Both the position numbers and the translations under genes were made by a program. From the NCBI GenBank assembly GCA_024345305.1, contig BRON01000017.1, positions 496,001-560,000 of the forward strand: DNA of 64,000 nt. Direction: 5' to 3'. The notes below the pieces were generated by a model. It was given only the letters and a program-made list of their open reading frames with translations. It had not been told where the DNA came from and ran no database searches. The DNA comes from Mrakia gelida. Lineage: Eukaryota; Basidiomycota; Tremellomycetes; Cystofilobasidiales; Mrakiaceae. Of this stretch, positions 1-10,218 are shown one piece after another. The first letter of the stretch is position 1; each line of letters opens with the position of its first letter.

Positions 1-255
1 CACGCCCGATCTCTGTTTGCTTTCGCCTCGTTCAAACTAGAGCTCAAGGATAGTAGACGTAGATCTGTCATAAATGCATCAGTGGTTAATATCGACGGAA
101 GTATGCTACGAGAAGAGGGCGAGTCGTAAAATCGTAGAAGAAACGGAACGGGAACGAAAGCAGCCAGCGGGAACGAAACGAAGCGGAGCAAAAGCAAGAC
201 ACGAGCAGCAAGCAGGAACGAAGCAAAAACAAACCCAACCACCCAGCTTTCTCCC

Positions 256-1700
256 TCACAAAGCCCTCCCGACGTTCTCCCTCCCGAGATCCAAGAACAA
301 CCCCGGCAACGCGCTTCTTTTGGGCAACGACTTCCCACTGCTGCTGCTCCTCGAACTCGTGCTGCTCCTGCTCGACGAGGACGATCTTGAACTTGTGCTG
401 GACCTGACTGAGGGAGATCGAGTAGGGGAGGAGGGAGGAGAAGGTGCTGCCCTGAAGGGGAGGAAGTCGGTGGGTGGGTTGGGAGCGACGGAGGCAGGCC
501 GATTGAGGGAGGGTCCTCGGTTGGAGGAGGGAGAGGATTGGGAGGCGAAAGGGTGAGGTTTGGAGGTGGGAGGTGGGGTGGAGGTATGTTTGGAACGAGA
601 GGATGGACGGGGTGGTGGCGGAGAGTTGGAGATCCCAAAGGAGGGGAGGTGGAAGGAGGAGGAGGAGGATCGTTTGGACGAGGTCGACGACGCGTTCGAG
701 CGAAGACGCGTCGGTTCGTCTTCGTCGAAGTCCCTCTCGGCGAATAGATCCCTCGATGGCGAGGGAGGAGTTCGCAGAGTTTCGTCGTCCGATTGATCCC
801 TCCAGGGTGTTGAAGGTGTGCGAGGAGAGGCGTAGGAAGAGGAGGAGGGAGAAGTCCAGTGCGACGAGGAGGATGCTGAGGAAAGAGGGGGTGGGGAGGT
901 GGGTGGAAGAGGGAAGGAGGAAGGATCGATGAAGTTGAGGGGAGTAGGTTTCTTGGTGGGGGGGTTGACGAGTGGGGAGGAGGTGGCGAAAGGGTGGCGA
1001 GAATGAGGAGGAGGGGAGGAGGGAAGAGGTGGAGGAGGGGAGGTTGGGAGGATGAAGTTGAAGCCGTCGAGGAGGGTGGAAGGTGGTTTAGTTGAGGTGT
1101 CCGAGAAGCCCGCTTCAGTAAACGAAGTCGAGAGCATGTCATCGAGGTAAGTTTTTGGTCGAGAGATGTCGAGAGATGAGAGTTCGTTGTTGTCGACCTC
1201 CTGCGTCGTCCCTCCGCTCTCCTCCTCTCCCTCGACCCCCTCGAAATCCTCCTCGTCGTCATTATCGTCCTCGAAGAAGGAAGACTGAGCCGCCCTCGTT
1301 TGCCACGCGGTCGTCCTCTCTTCTAGATCGATCTCTTCAAACTGCTCCTGGTCGTACGAGCTCCAGCCTTCGTGAACCTCCTCTGGAACGGTCCATAGTC
1401 CAGAAGCTGCTGGATCGATAGGTTTGATGCGATGGATCCTCTTACGAGGAGGTGGGATGATCGAGAGGCTGTAGCGAGCGGGGGTGGAGGTGTCCTCCTC
1501 TTGCTGGCTGAAGGGAGTGGGTCGAGAGGGAGGGGAGGTAGCAGGTCGAGAGGGCTGAGGGAGGAAGTCTGAAGAGCGACGAGAGGAGAGTGAAAGTTTT
1601 GAAGGGAGAATCCGTCAGCGTTGGTTCGGTAGAGATATGTGAGCGACAGAAAGGGAGGTCGGGGAGATCCTGAAGGGAGTTGTGACTCACAGAGATCCAT
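256..1700 (-). CDS. Hypothetical disordered Ser/Pro-rich protein
   Basis: I do not recognise this protein. The model has two exons. A short first exon (Met-Asp-Leu plus one base) ends at a GTGAGT donor near 1689. The second exon follows a CTGAC branch box and a CAG acceptor near 1573 and runs open to the stop at 256-258. The joined product is about 440 residues. Its N-terminal third carries the most protein-like sequence, with a patch containing GLWTVPEEVHEGW and an acidic stretch (FFEDDNDDEEDFEG). The rest is Ser/Pro-rich, with long Ser-Arg runs near the C-terminus, so it is probably largely disordered. It is divergently arranged with the MFS transporter gene. The start at 1700 is the first Met after a TGA in its frame, but an upstream exon cannot be excluded. 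I see no gene in bases 1-255. Confidence 0.5.
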
Positions 1701-2445
1701 TCTCCGGTATCACGGACGTCGAGCGGAGGGAAGGGGAGGGAAGGAAGAGAGTTGAGCTTTGGGAAAGGGAGCGCTCGAAGGTCTAGAGATCTGCGTGAGG
1801 GTTGGGAGGGAAAAATATCCGTGAGTCCGTTAGCTGTCTCAACCGAAACCCAGGAGTTTTTCCCATGTGTGGCGAGCGAAAAAGAACAAAGGAAAGGGAA
1901 CAAGGAACGCGAGGGGGAAGAGGAGAAGATGAAAGGGAGAAGGAAAAGAACAAGGGTTCGAGTGGCGTCTCTGTTTCGCACCGCAGGCGGGCCGAGGACC
2001 AAGCTCACCTCAGCCCTCCCTCCCTTCCTTCCCTTTCAACACCCATCGCTCGACCTCTGATCCCTGGCTAACTCTCGCTTATCTCACAGCGTCATAGGCA
2101 GATTCTTTGGAAGACCTTCGAGTGTATATGACCGACTTGTCGTCTAATTGGTAGAGCTCAGTGGGAATTCCGCGTTCTTCCGAATCGACCCTCGGTCTGT
2201 TCGAACTCACTTCAACTACCGCTTTCTCGCTCTACTTGAGGTCGGGCATCTAGAATTTGCTGGTTTGCCCTCAACTACATCTCACTCATCAACATCGACC
2301 TCCCCTTCCTCCCTTCTTCTCTTCTCGCACTCGCCTTAATCAACCAATCAACTCTCAACCCAACCACCACCCTCCCCACCTGCTCTCCTCAACTTTGCCT
2401 TCCCCCTCCCCCCTCCTTCCCCTCACCCACCCAACCTCGCCCGCG
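1701..2445. promoter_or_regulatory. Divergent intergenic region, hypothetical / MFS transporter
   Basis: About 745 bp lie between two genes transcribed away from each other, so this stretch probably holds both promoters. The last 100 or so bases before the transporter ATG are almost pure pyrimidine on the + strand, a 5' leader style repeated before several genes here. One CTTATC (GATAAG on the other strand) lies at 2078-2083. I see no RNA gene; a tRNA-like patch near 2140-2206 does not fold. Confidence 0.4.
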
Positions 2446-5400
2446 ATGCCTCACTCTCACGAGCCCTCCAATCCTCCTCAAACCACCATCCCTGATCTCC
2501 ACCTCGTCTCTTCTCGAGCTTCGTCTCACATCCACCACCCTCTTCGAGGATTAGACGCTGCCAATTTCCCTTCGACCACCACCGCTGGAAACCAGAGGAC
2601 GGATGAGTACGTGACCTCAACAGAGGCTGGATACCTTTCAGCCGAGGAGGAGGAGGAAGAAGAGAACTCTTCTCCTTCGCCGACCGTCGTCGGAGGAATC
2701 GAGAAGCAGAAACCCTCTCCCGGAGGGCTCACTCTCACGGAGACGAGACGAGAGAAGGGCCTCGAGATCAAGATAGTCACTTGGAAGGAGAACGATGGAG
2801 ATGACCCTCGAAACTGGGGATTCAAGATGAAATGGTGAGTTCTGATCTTCAACTTGTATCAGTCAAACAAGAGCAGCTCAGGCAACTTCGAGCGAGCTCG
2901 ACGTTTTGACGCGCGTTTCCGCGCTCCCTCCCTCCCTTCGTCCGTCCCCGCGTGCTGACTCTTTCTCTACCCTCACTTCTTCTTCTCATCGCAGGTTCCG
3001 AACTGTTATCGTCTCCTTCACCTGCTTCGTCGTCGCCATGGGAAGTTCGCTCGTCGTGTGAGTCTTGAACCTTCCTGCTCGTTTTCGAACTCTCGCACCT
3101 TCCAAAACGCAAGCTGACCCCCTCATCTCTTCCCTTTTACTTTCTAAATCTTCCTCGTGCAGCATGGATATGGATGACGTGTATGTATACCTCTTTCATC
3201 AAGTTTTCGATTCTGCCCCCACCCCTCCTTCCTTCCCTCTGCCTCCCTCCCGTCCTCCCGCTACCTTCCCTCCAATCCCACTCTTCGCCGATTTCGCCCC
3301 CACTGACCTCACCTTCTCTCTCTTGCACAGCGCCGCCGAGTTCAACGTCACCATCGATGTTATCCATCTCACAGTCGCTGTCTTCGTGTTCGGTGAGCTT
3401 TCCATCAAACTTTGTTTCGCTCGCGTCGTTCGTCTCGCTGACTTTTCCCTTTCTTCTCCTCGTTCTCTCCAGGTTTCGGAATCGGTCCCCTTCTTTTCGC
3501 TCCTCTTTCTGAGATCTTTGGACGAAGGCCTATCATCGTCGTTTCTATGGGACTCTACTTCAGTGAGTTTTCAACGGAACTCGACGCGTCCCGGAGCTCG
3601 GAACTGACGCCTCCTCCTCCCCTTGCTTTGCTCCTCAGTCTTCACCTTCCCTTCCGCTTTCGCCCAAAATGCTGCTACTCTCGTCGTCGGTCGTGCGATT
3701 GCTGGTCTTGCCGCTTCTGCACCCATGACCGTTCGTTCATTCCCACCCAAACTTTACGCGTTTCGACCCGCCTTCCCCCGACTGACCTGTTCTTTCCTTT
3801 TCCTCGTCTCTCGCGCAGGTCATCGGAGGTTGCATCGCTGATATGTGGGACGCTCGACAGCGTGGATGGCCTATGGCTGCCTTCTCTGGTACTCTTTTCG
3901 TGAGTCCCTCTCTCGGTCTCGTTCTCGAAAAAGAAAAGCGAATGAAGCTGACCTCAACGCGTCCTTCCCTTTCCCTCCTCCAGATCGGTCCTTGCCTTGG
4001 GTGAGCTTTCTTCCGCATCTATCTTCTCCTACTCCCTCTATTCCATCATCCTAACCTCCGCCGGACGCAAATCTGACGATCTGCCCCCCTGCCGGACACA
4101 AAACTGATCCCGAACGCTCTATCTCTTGGTTTCAGTCCCATCATCGCCGGTTACCTCTCCCAATGTGGCTGGCGTGCGAATTACTATCTTCTGCTAGGAC
4201 TCTCCTTCACGGCCACCCTCATGCCTTACCTCTTCCTCCCCGAAACCTACGCCGTCGTGCTCCTCCGAAGGCGAGCCATCGCTCTTCGAAAGGAAACCGG
4301 TGACGAAGGGTACATGACGACCCAGGAGCGATTCAAGAAGCCCTTCGCCGAGATCCTCCAAGCTTCTATGATTCGACCCATCGTCATTCTCTTCCTCGAG
4401 CCCATTGTGTTCCTCTTCTCTGTGAGTCGAAGCACGCGTCGTGGTTTTCGCGACTCTGAAGCTCACGCCTTCCCCCCTCCCTCTTGCGCACAGCTCTACC
4501 TCTCCCTCATTTACGCCCTGCTGTATCTCCTCTTCTTCGCCATTCCCATCGTACGTAACCTCCTCGATTTCCACGTCGTCACCTCTACGCCTCGACTGAC
4601 GCTTTCTTCTCATCTCCTTCTCGCCCGCTCAGGTCTTCGGAGAGATTCACCACTGGCCTCGAGGTTCCGTTGGGCTCGCCTTCATCCCCGTCCTCCTCGG
4701 TATGCTCATCACCTTCGGAACGCTCATCGTCTGGCAAGCCAAGGCATGTTTCCAACGCTCTGGATCGGACGAGTCTCGTCGTCGCAACACATCAACTGAC
4801 GCGTCTCGATTTCCCTTTTCGCCTCTTCACAGTACTTCGAGCGAGTCGACGAGGAGTACGTCGCTGCTGGAAAGCCCAACGCCCCTCCTGAGGCTCGACT
4901 TCCTTCGATGATGGTTGGGTCTATCACTTTGCCCGTGAGTCGAGCTTTCTTTCGCGTCGATCGTTCTTCCCTCCCCTTGGCTCGTTCTCCATTCTGACTT
5001 CGAATCTCTTCCCTCCACGTTCCCAACAGATCGGTTTCTTCATCCTCGCCTGGTGCTCTTACACCGACGTTCACTGGATGGGAGCTGCTGTCGGATGCGC
5101 CATCTTCGGGTGAGTCTTCCTTCGCGTTCCACTTCGAGATCGAGCGACGCGTCGAGCTGACCTCCCCTCCCTTTTCCGCTTCCCTCTCCCCTCAGATTCT
5201 CCATGATCGGTGTCTACGTCGGAGCCAACTCCTACATTGTCGACGCTTTCCCCGAGTGGGCTTCTTCTGCCATGGCCGCTAAGACTCTGATTTCTGTGAG
5301 TTCGATCCGTCGAATCTCGACTCGAAAGGGAAACCGTCGACTGACCTCTCTCTCGCCTTCCACCAGCGTCTTTGCGGAGGAGCCATCCCCATGTTCGTCG

Positions 5401-5619
5401 ACCGAATGTACCACAGTCGAATGGGCCCCCGTTGGTCGTCGTGTCTCCTCGCCTTCATCGCTATGATGGTGAGCTCTCCTCCCTCCTCCCTCCCTGCCTC
5501 TTCGTCACGACTCGAGCTCACTCTCCCTCTTCTTTCTCCCTCAGATGATGCCCATCCCCTTCGTTTTCTTCAAATACGGAGCTCGTATCCGAGCTGCCTC
5601 CAAGAGGAGTTCCGAGTAG
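2446..5619 (+). CDS. MFS transporter, DHA1-like drug:H+ antiporter
   Basis: This is a 12-TM major facilitator protein of the plasma-membrane drug or polyamine antiporter type (FLU1/TPO-like by general resemblance; the substrate is not predictable). A long hydrophilic N-terminus of about 130 residues includes an acidic EEEEEEENSS run. Assembled exons then read DPRNWGFKMKW, the typical entry into TM1, and later FGRRPIIVVS (MFS signature loop), VGRAIAGLAASAP, PCLGPIIAGYLS (motif C region), LFLPETYAVVLLRRRA and a final FKYGARIRAASK tail. About 15 introns interrupt it, including tiny exons of 18 nt (3165-3182) and 17 nt (3984-4000). One intron, at 3731, uses a GTTCGT donor. The frame is open upstream to an ATG at 2257, but the pyrimidine-rich leader makes 2446 the better start. 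The stop is TAG at 5617-5619. Confidence 0.88.
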
Positions 5620-6040
5620 TTTATTGTGTCCACTTACCTACGAGCTCTTCATCGGCCCTCCCTCCTTTCGGTTTTGATTTTTCTTTCTCCTCTGCTTCGC
5701 CTTGCTTCCTTGGTTCTTGCTTAAACCACCCAATAGACTAATCGTAATCCATACCCTACTTACCACACCTCCACACGTACTCTATATGCCATACTATCCA
5801 CCGCATCTGTATACTATCCAACCTTTTTTGAACGCGAGAAAGGAAAGGGAAACAAACGACTGTCGACGCGATGCTCGATCTCTCTCAGCCCTTCATGTCT
5901 CCCACTGAAAATCAGCCAGAAAAAACAAACACACGGGCAGATCGTGCCTTCTCATCGAGAAGTCGAGAGAAGAAACGCTGATTCTACGCAACCTTCTCGT
6001 CGTCCGCCTTCCCCATCGGGCCGCGTCGTCTCTCGCTGGC
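5620..6040. other. Convergent 3' intergenic region
   Basis: These 421 bp separate the converging 3' ends of the MFS transporter and the GFA-domain gene. I see AT-richer 3'-UTR-like sequence around 5740-5830 and no gene. Confidence 0.4.
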
Positions 6041-7204
6041 TCACACCTTCTGCGTCACCTCCCCCGTCCCAACGACCTTCATTCCCTCCATCAACCCCTC
6101 CAGTACCTCTCCCTTCGACTCCTCTACATCCTCATCCCATCCCGTCCCTCTCTCCCACTCCAACCAACTCTCAGCCCTCGCTCCCTCCTCCGCGTTGAAC
6201 AACCCCACTGCCAGATCCACCAGTGCCGCTCTCCTCCCCTGAGTATAGAACACCGACGCTCCGCATCCTTTGCAGAAAAACCTCTCGATATCCGAGGGGT
6301 TTGGGGTACGGAAGGATTGAAGAGCGTCGAGGGATCGAGGGTCGAACTGTGCGTCGAACGAGGGAGTGGAGGAGGAGGAGGAAAGGGAGAGGAGGTAGAG
6401 AGGGACGTAGGACCAAGGGAAGAAGGGTGTTCCGGAGTTGGTGGTGCAAGAGGCGCAGACGCAGGATTTGGCCATGAAGTGGGTGGAAGGGTGGGCTGGA
6501 AGGATTTGGAGCCACCACGGGTTGGAGGAGGAGTCGGAGGAGGATAGATGGGAGGGAGGAGGTGAGGGATGAGGGAGATGGGTTGAGGAGGAGCTGGGTC
6601 GAGAGAGGTGGAGGGATACCTGCTTGCATAGGCATTGGACGAGGAGGGGTCCCGAAGAGGGCGAAGGAGAATGGGAGGAAGAGGAGATGTCCGAGGAGCT
6701 GTTGAGCTCAAGAAGAGGAGGAGGAGGGAGCTTGAAGAGGGTCGATCCTGCTCCTTCGAAGTAGAAAGGAAGGTCCCTACCTCTCAGACTAGGAAGGAGG
6801 ATGGATGCTCCTCCGTCGATAATGTCTCCTACGAAGATGTGCGATCCGATCTTGACGAGCTTCTCCCAGTCTTTAACAACTCCCACTCGGACGACCCATT
6901 CCCTCCCTCCCGATCCATCCACGCTCGCTCTCTCCCTCAGCATGTGAGCTCCGCACTTGACGCAGAACCATCTCGTCGTGGCCTTGCCCTCTCCATCGAT
7001 GGATGCTCGAAGGGTGGTTCCAAGAGGGAAGTCGGAGGAGGTAGCGTTGGGCAGAGGGAGGGAGATGGTGAAGAGGGAGCCGGTTGAGCGTCGGCAAGAG
7101 TTGCAGTGGCAGATGCGAGAGGGAAGGGGGAGGGAAGACGTCGGGATGGGGATGGAGAAGGAGTTGAGAGTGCAGTGACAAGAGATGGAGACCTGGGTGG
7201 ACAT
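6041..7204 (-). CDS. Tandem GFA/CENP-V domain protein
   Basis: An intronless ORF of 387 residues, a notable exception among the intron-rich neighbours. It holds two copies of the zinc-binding GFA fold (glutathione-dependent formaldehyde-activating enzyme/CENP-V family). The first copy has C9-H-C11, C32-H-C34-x2-C37 (CHCNSCRRSTGSLF) and a later FCVKCGAHML. The second copy, in the C-terminal half, has VQCLCKQVSLHL, KSCVCASCTTNSGTPFF and FFCKGCGASVFYTQ. Known GFA proteins bind zinc through this Cys pattern, and a few act on glutathione adducts; for this fungal double-domain form the substrate is unknown. It is divergent from the F-box gene, sharing only a 200-bp promoter. The start is the first Met and begins directly before the first Cys motif. 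Confidence 0.85.
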   Translation of the reverse strand: MSTQVSISCHCTLNSFSIPIPTSSLPLPSRICHCNSCRRSTGSLFTISLPLPNATSSDFPLGTTLRASIDGEGKATTRWFCVKCGAHMLRERASVDGSGGREWVVRVGVVKDWEKLVKIGSHIFVGDIIDGGASILLPSLRGRDLPFYFEGAGSTLFKLPPPPLLELNSSSDISSSSHSPSPSSGPLLVQCLCKQVSLHLSRPSSSSTHLPHPSPPPSHLSSSDSSSNPWWLQILPAHPSTHFMAKSCVCASCTTNSGTPFFPWSYVPLYLLSLSSSSSTPSFDAQFDPRSLDALQSFRTPNPSDIERFFCKGCGASVFYTQGRRAALVDLAVGLFNAEEGARAESWLEWERGTGWDEDVEESKGEVLEGLMEGMKVVGTGEVTQKV

Positions 7205-7404
7205 CCTCGACGAAGCGAAATTCTCTGAGGAGAGAGGGAGGGAGGAGGGGAGGAGAAAGAGGAGGTGAGCTCAGCTCGGAGTTGACCTTCAACCACAAGG
7301 ATCGCTTCATCATCAAATCTTCCAGCTGTCCTTTGAGTGAGCTCTCCAAAGGAATTCCTTTCAGTCGATCAAAACTGACGTCTTTTTCCTCGCCTCAAAG
7401 CAGG

Positions 7405-9323
7405 ATGAGCTCGCTCGACAACTCCGCCCTCTCGCCTACGCAATCTCTCGACCGACCTTCCCTTCCGGCTGAGATCTTCGTCGAGATCTTCTCTCTGGCC
7501 ACTCGAGAAGCCCTCTTCCCGCTTTCCGTTTGCAGTCGAGATTTCAGAGCAGTGAGTCGACATCCTTCTCTTTCTCCCTTGCCTTCGCGGCTCGCGAGCT
7601 CACACCTCGCCCTCCTCCGGGCCATTCAGATCGCCCTCCCCTTCCTCTTTCGAGATCTTTGCCTACGAGTCAGCAACACAGAGAGCTTTAACGCTCTATG
7701 GTACATCAGTCGGACTGATTACCTTGCCAACTCTGCCAAGTGAGCCTCGTCCTGCTGCTTTCTCGTCGGGGAAACTCAACGGGCGAGCCCGAAACGCGAA
7801 GCTCACCACCCCTCTCTGTTCTTCCTCCCAGATCCATCAAGATCGAAGCTCTGACTGATCTCAGCAGACCTATCGACTCGTTGCTGTTATCCGGCGCTCT
7901 CCCATTCTTCACTCGTCTTCAAACCCTCACCTTGGGCCGTTCGTTCGAATCAAGACAGCTCGTCGCGTTTGAGCACTCCCTCCAGCTCGCCATCCTCAAT
8001 CATACCTCCCTCCTCTCAATGGCCATCGACGGAGTTTACGAATTCGATCCCAACCTTAAACCGCAAGTTAATCCCAGGAATGGTCGACCTCCCCTCGCCC
8101 TAGCTGCTATCAGCTCATCCTCCATTCTTCCAACCCACGTCGAACTCCCGTTCTTCCAGCACCTCTCCCATCTCGGCATTCAGCTCTCCTCCCTCTCCAT
8201 TCGGTTCGACGAGTCGGGCCATCATCTACTCTCCCACCTCATCACTTCCGGCCTCCAATCTCTCCACATCAAAGTCCCGTATGCCTTTCCCTCGTCCAAC
8301 CCTCCCTCGAGCGATTGGATTCCTCGCTTCATCAAGAACCACCCTCTCCTTCGTTCCATCAAGCTCCAGTCGCGCACAACTCGTGGTGGTCTCATAGCAT
8401 ACTTCCCTTCGTCGTCCCTCGCACTCGTACCAGGCTTCGAGGGATTCATCGGGGTCGACAGGTGGTGGAGATCGGTGGACGCGTCGTGTGAAGAGGTGAT
8501 CCTCGAGTTTTCGAAAGCATCTCTCGAGGGATCAAGGACACTGGAAGGGCTCATCGTCAAGGCTGGATCGTCTCACGAGCCACGAGTCTCGGATCTGGAG
8601 GAGATCGACGCGTCTTTTCCCACGCTGCAGAAGCTTCGCTTCGAGGGACGGTTTTGGCTCGCGGGGGAAGACGTGAGTGACTTCGTTCTTCCTGCTTCTC
8701 TTGCTCCCTTCCTCGAACTCTCGATGAATTTGAGATTCTCACTCGATGCTTACTCATCTTCCCAGGGCCGCCCTCTCGAATCCAACGACCCCCTCCCCTC
8801 CCTCACCGACTTTGTCAACACCTTCCCTCCCTTTCCCAACCTCGTCGACCTCAACCTCCCACCTCCTTCCTTCCGCCCCCAGCGTCGTCGGTTCTGCTCG
8901 CACATCACCGCGGATGTCGAAGCCATGCTCAGAGGAACCTCTCGCCTTCGCGTGGATCTGTTGGAACGGCTGAGGTCGATGCCAGTCTCGCCATGCTTCG
9001 AGGCGGACGCGCCTGTCCTCGAGATCTGGACGAGTTTAGCCAGGAATCTTCCGGCACTGAAGTACCTGAGCTGGGATTCGTTCGAGGACGGCAGAGAGGG
9101 GCTGGGCTTGCGGTTGGACGCGGACTGTCGGAAGTGGGAGGTCGTTCGGGACGAGGGAGGAGGGGTTCGACTTTGGGACGGAGACGGGCAGTCTCGTTTG
9201 GATTGTGCTCGAGGCTGCGTAGGGTCTCGAAAGGAGCTCCTTCGTCTGCTTGAACTGGATGAAGAAGCCTTCGAAATCGCTGTGGGCGCTGCCGGTAGTG
9301 AGGAGGAGGATGAGGAGGCGTGA
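7405..9323 (+). CDS. F-box domain protein
   Basis: The N-terminus has an F-box: after 20 or so residues comes LPAEIFVEIFSLATREALF followed by PLSVCSRDFRA. F-box proteins act as substrate adaptors in SCF ubiquitin ligases. The remainder (about 500 residues) has scattered leucine-rich stretches, for example FFTRLQTLTLGRSF and LQSLHIKVPYAF, consistent with a degenerate LRR-like substrate domain, as is common in basidiomycete F-box expansions. Three introns are visible: 7552-7629, 7740-7831 and 8673-8765. The last is 93 nt and lacks in-frame stops, so its retention would give an in-frame isoform. The stop is TGA at 9321-9323 after an acidic EEEDEEA tail. The substrate is unknown. Confidence 0.75.
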
Positions 9324-9325
9324 CG

Positions 9326-9926
9326 ATGGAACGGCGGGCAGTTCGTTCGTCTCGTCCTTCCGCTTTCGTACTTCCTCCCCCGACACTGATTGCTTCCTCG
9401 TTCTCTTCTTCAAGTTCGATACCCCTACTCTGGTCTCTCGAACTCAATGCCCTCCTTCGATACTTCGCCGCTTCTTCCTTCTTTTCCCACTGGACTTCAC
9501 TCTTCGGTGAGTTCGTCTGCCCCCGTCTTTCGTTGTTCTTCTCTCTTGAGAAGCTGACTTCCCCCGCCCTCTGGTCATACTTCCAGCCGGTCGACCCCGC
9601 ACCTTCTTCTATGCACGGCCTCTCCCTCGCGTCAACATTCCATCCTCTCGCTCATCAGGGGCAAGTAAGTCTTCGACGCGCCGTCTTTTACCTTCATCGT
9701 CCTGACTTCTCTCTCTCCTCATCGTTCCCTCAGACCTCGCATCGACATCGCCCGTTGCCTCCAGCTCCTTCCAGCTCTCGATACAAATGGTGTCGTCTTG
9801 ATTCTGACGCGAGAGCAGATAGAAAGACGAGAGTTTGACGCTGCTCGTCCTTCTAACGAACGTACGAATCACAAACATGAATCGCTGTCTCGAGCGAGAA
9901 CGAACGCTATAACATCGAAAGAGTGA
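9326..9926 (+). CDS. Doubtful small spliced ORF downstream of F-box gene
   Basis: An ATG lies two bases after the F-box stop codon. Two credible introns follow. One runs from a GTGAGT donor near 9508 through CTGAC to CAG near 9586. The other has a GTAAGT (or nearby GTCTTC) donor near 9665 and a CAG near 9734. One joining gives a protein-like C-terminus containing PRIDIARCLQLLPALDTNG and VVLILTREQIE, ending with TGA at 9924-9926. I do not recognise it. It may be an independent small gene, an alternative 3' end of the F-box gene reached by an extra intron, or a spliced 3' UTR. The frame choice at the second junction decides the product and is uncertain. Confidence 0.3.
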
Positions 9927-10218
9927 AGAAAGGGAACAAAAAAGCGAAGAAAGGGGGAGCGCGTCGAACAAAACAACGAGGAGAGAAAGAGAGGGACAAA
10001 GGGAGGACGCGACGCGAAGGAACATGCTGGGAAGGGAAGGGAGAGGGGAGAGAAACAGAACGAAAACGAGAACGAGGTAGCTCTACATAGAGAGGACCTA
10101 TGAATAATCAACACAGAGAGAGGGAGCGAAAGGAGAGAGAGACAGAGAAACAAAAGCAGGAACACGAAACGCGAGCGAACGAAACAAAGCGAAAAGCGCA
10201 AACGACGAAAACGGGCAA

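Noticed and set aside
2133..2215. tRNA-like patch: AATTGGTAGAGC (D-loop-like) followed by GTTCGAACTC (B-box-like)
   Set aside because: The D stem has mismatches, the anticodon stem does not pair, and no 7-bp acceptor stem closes it.
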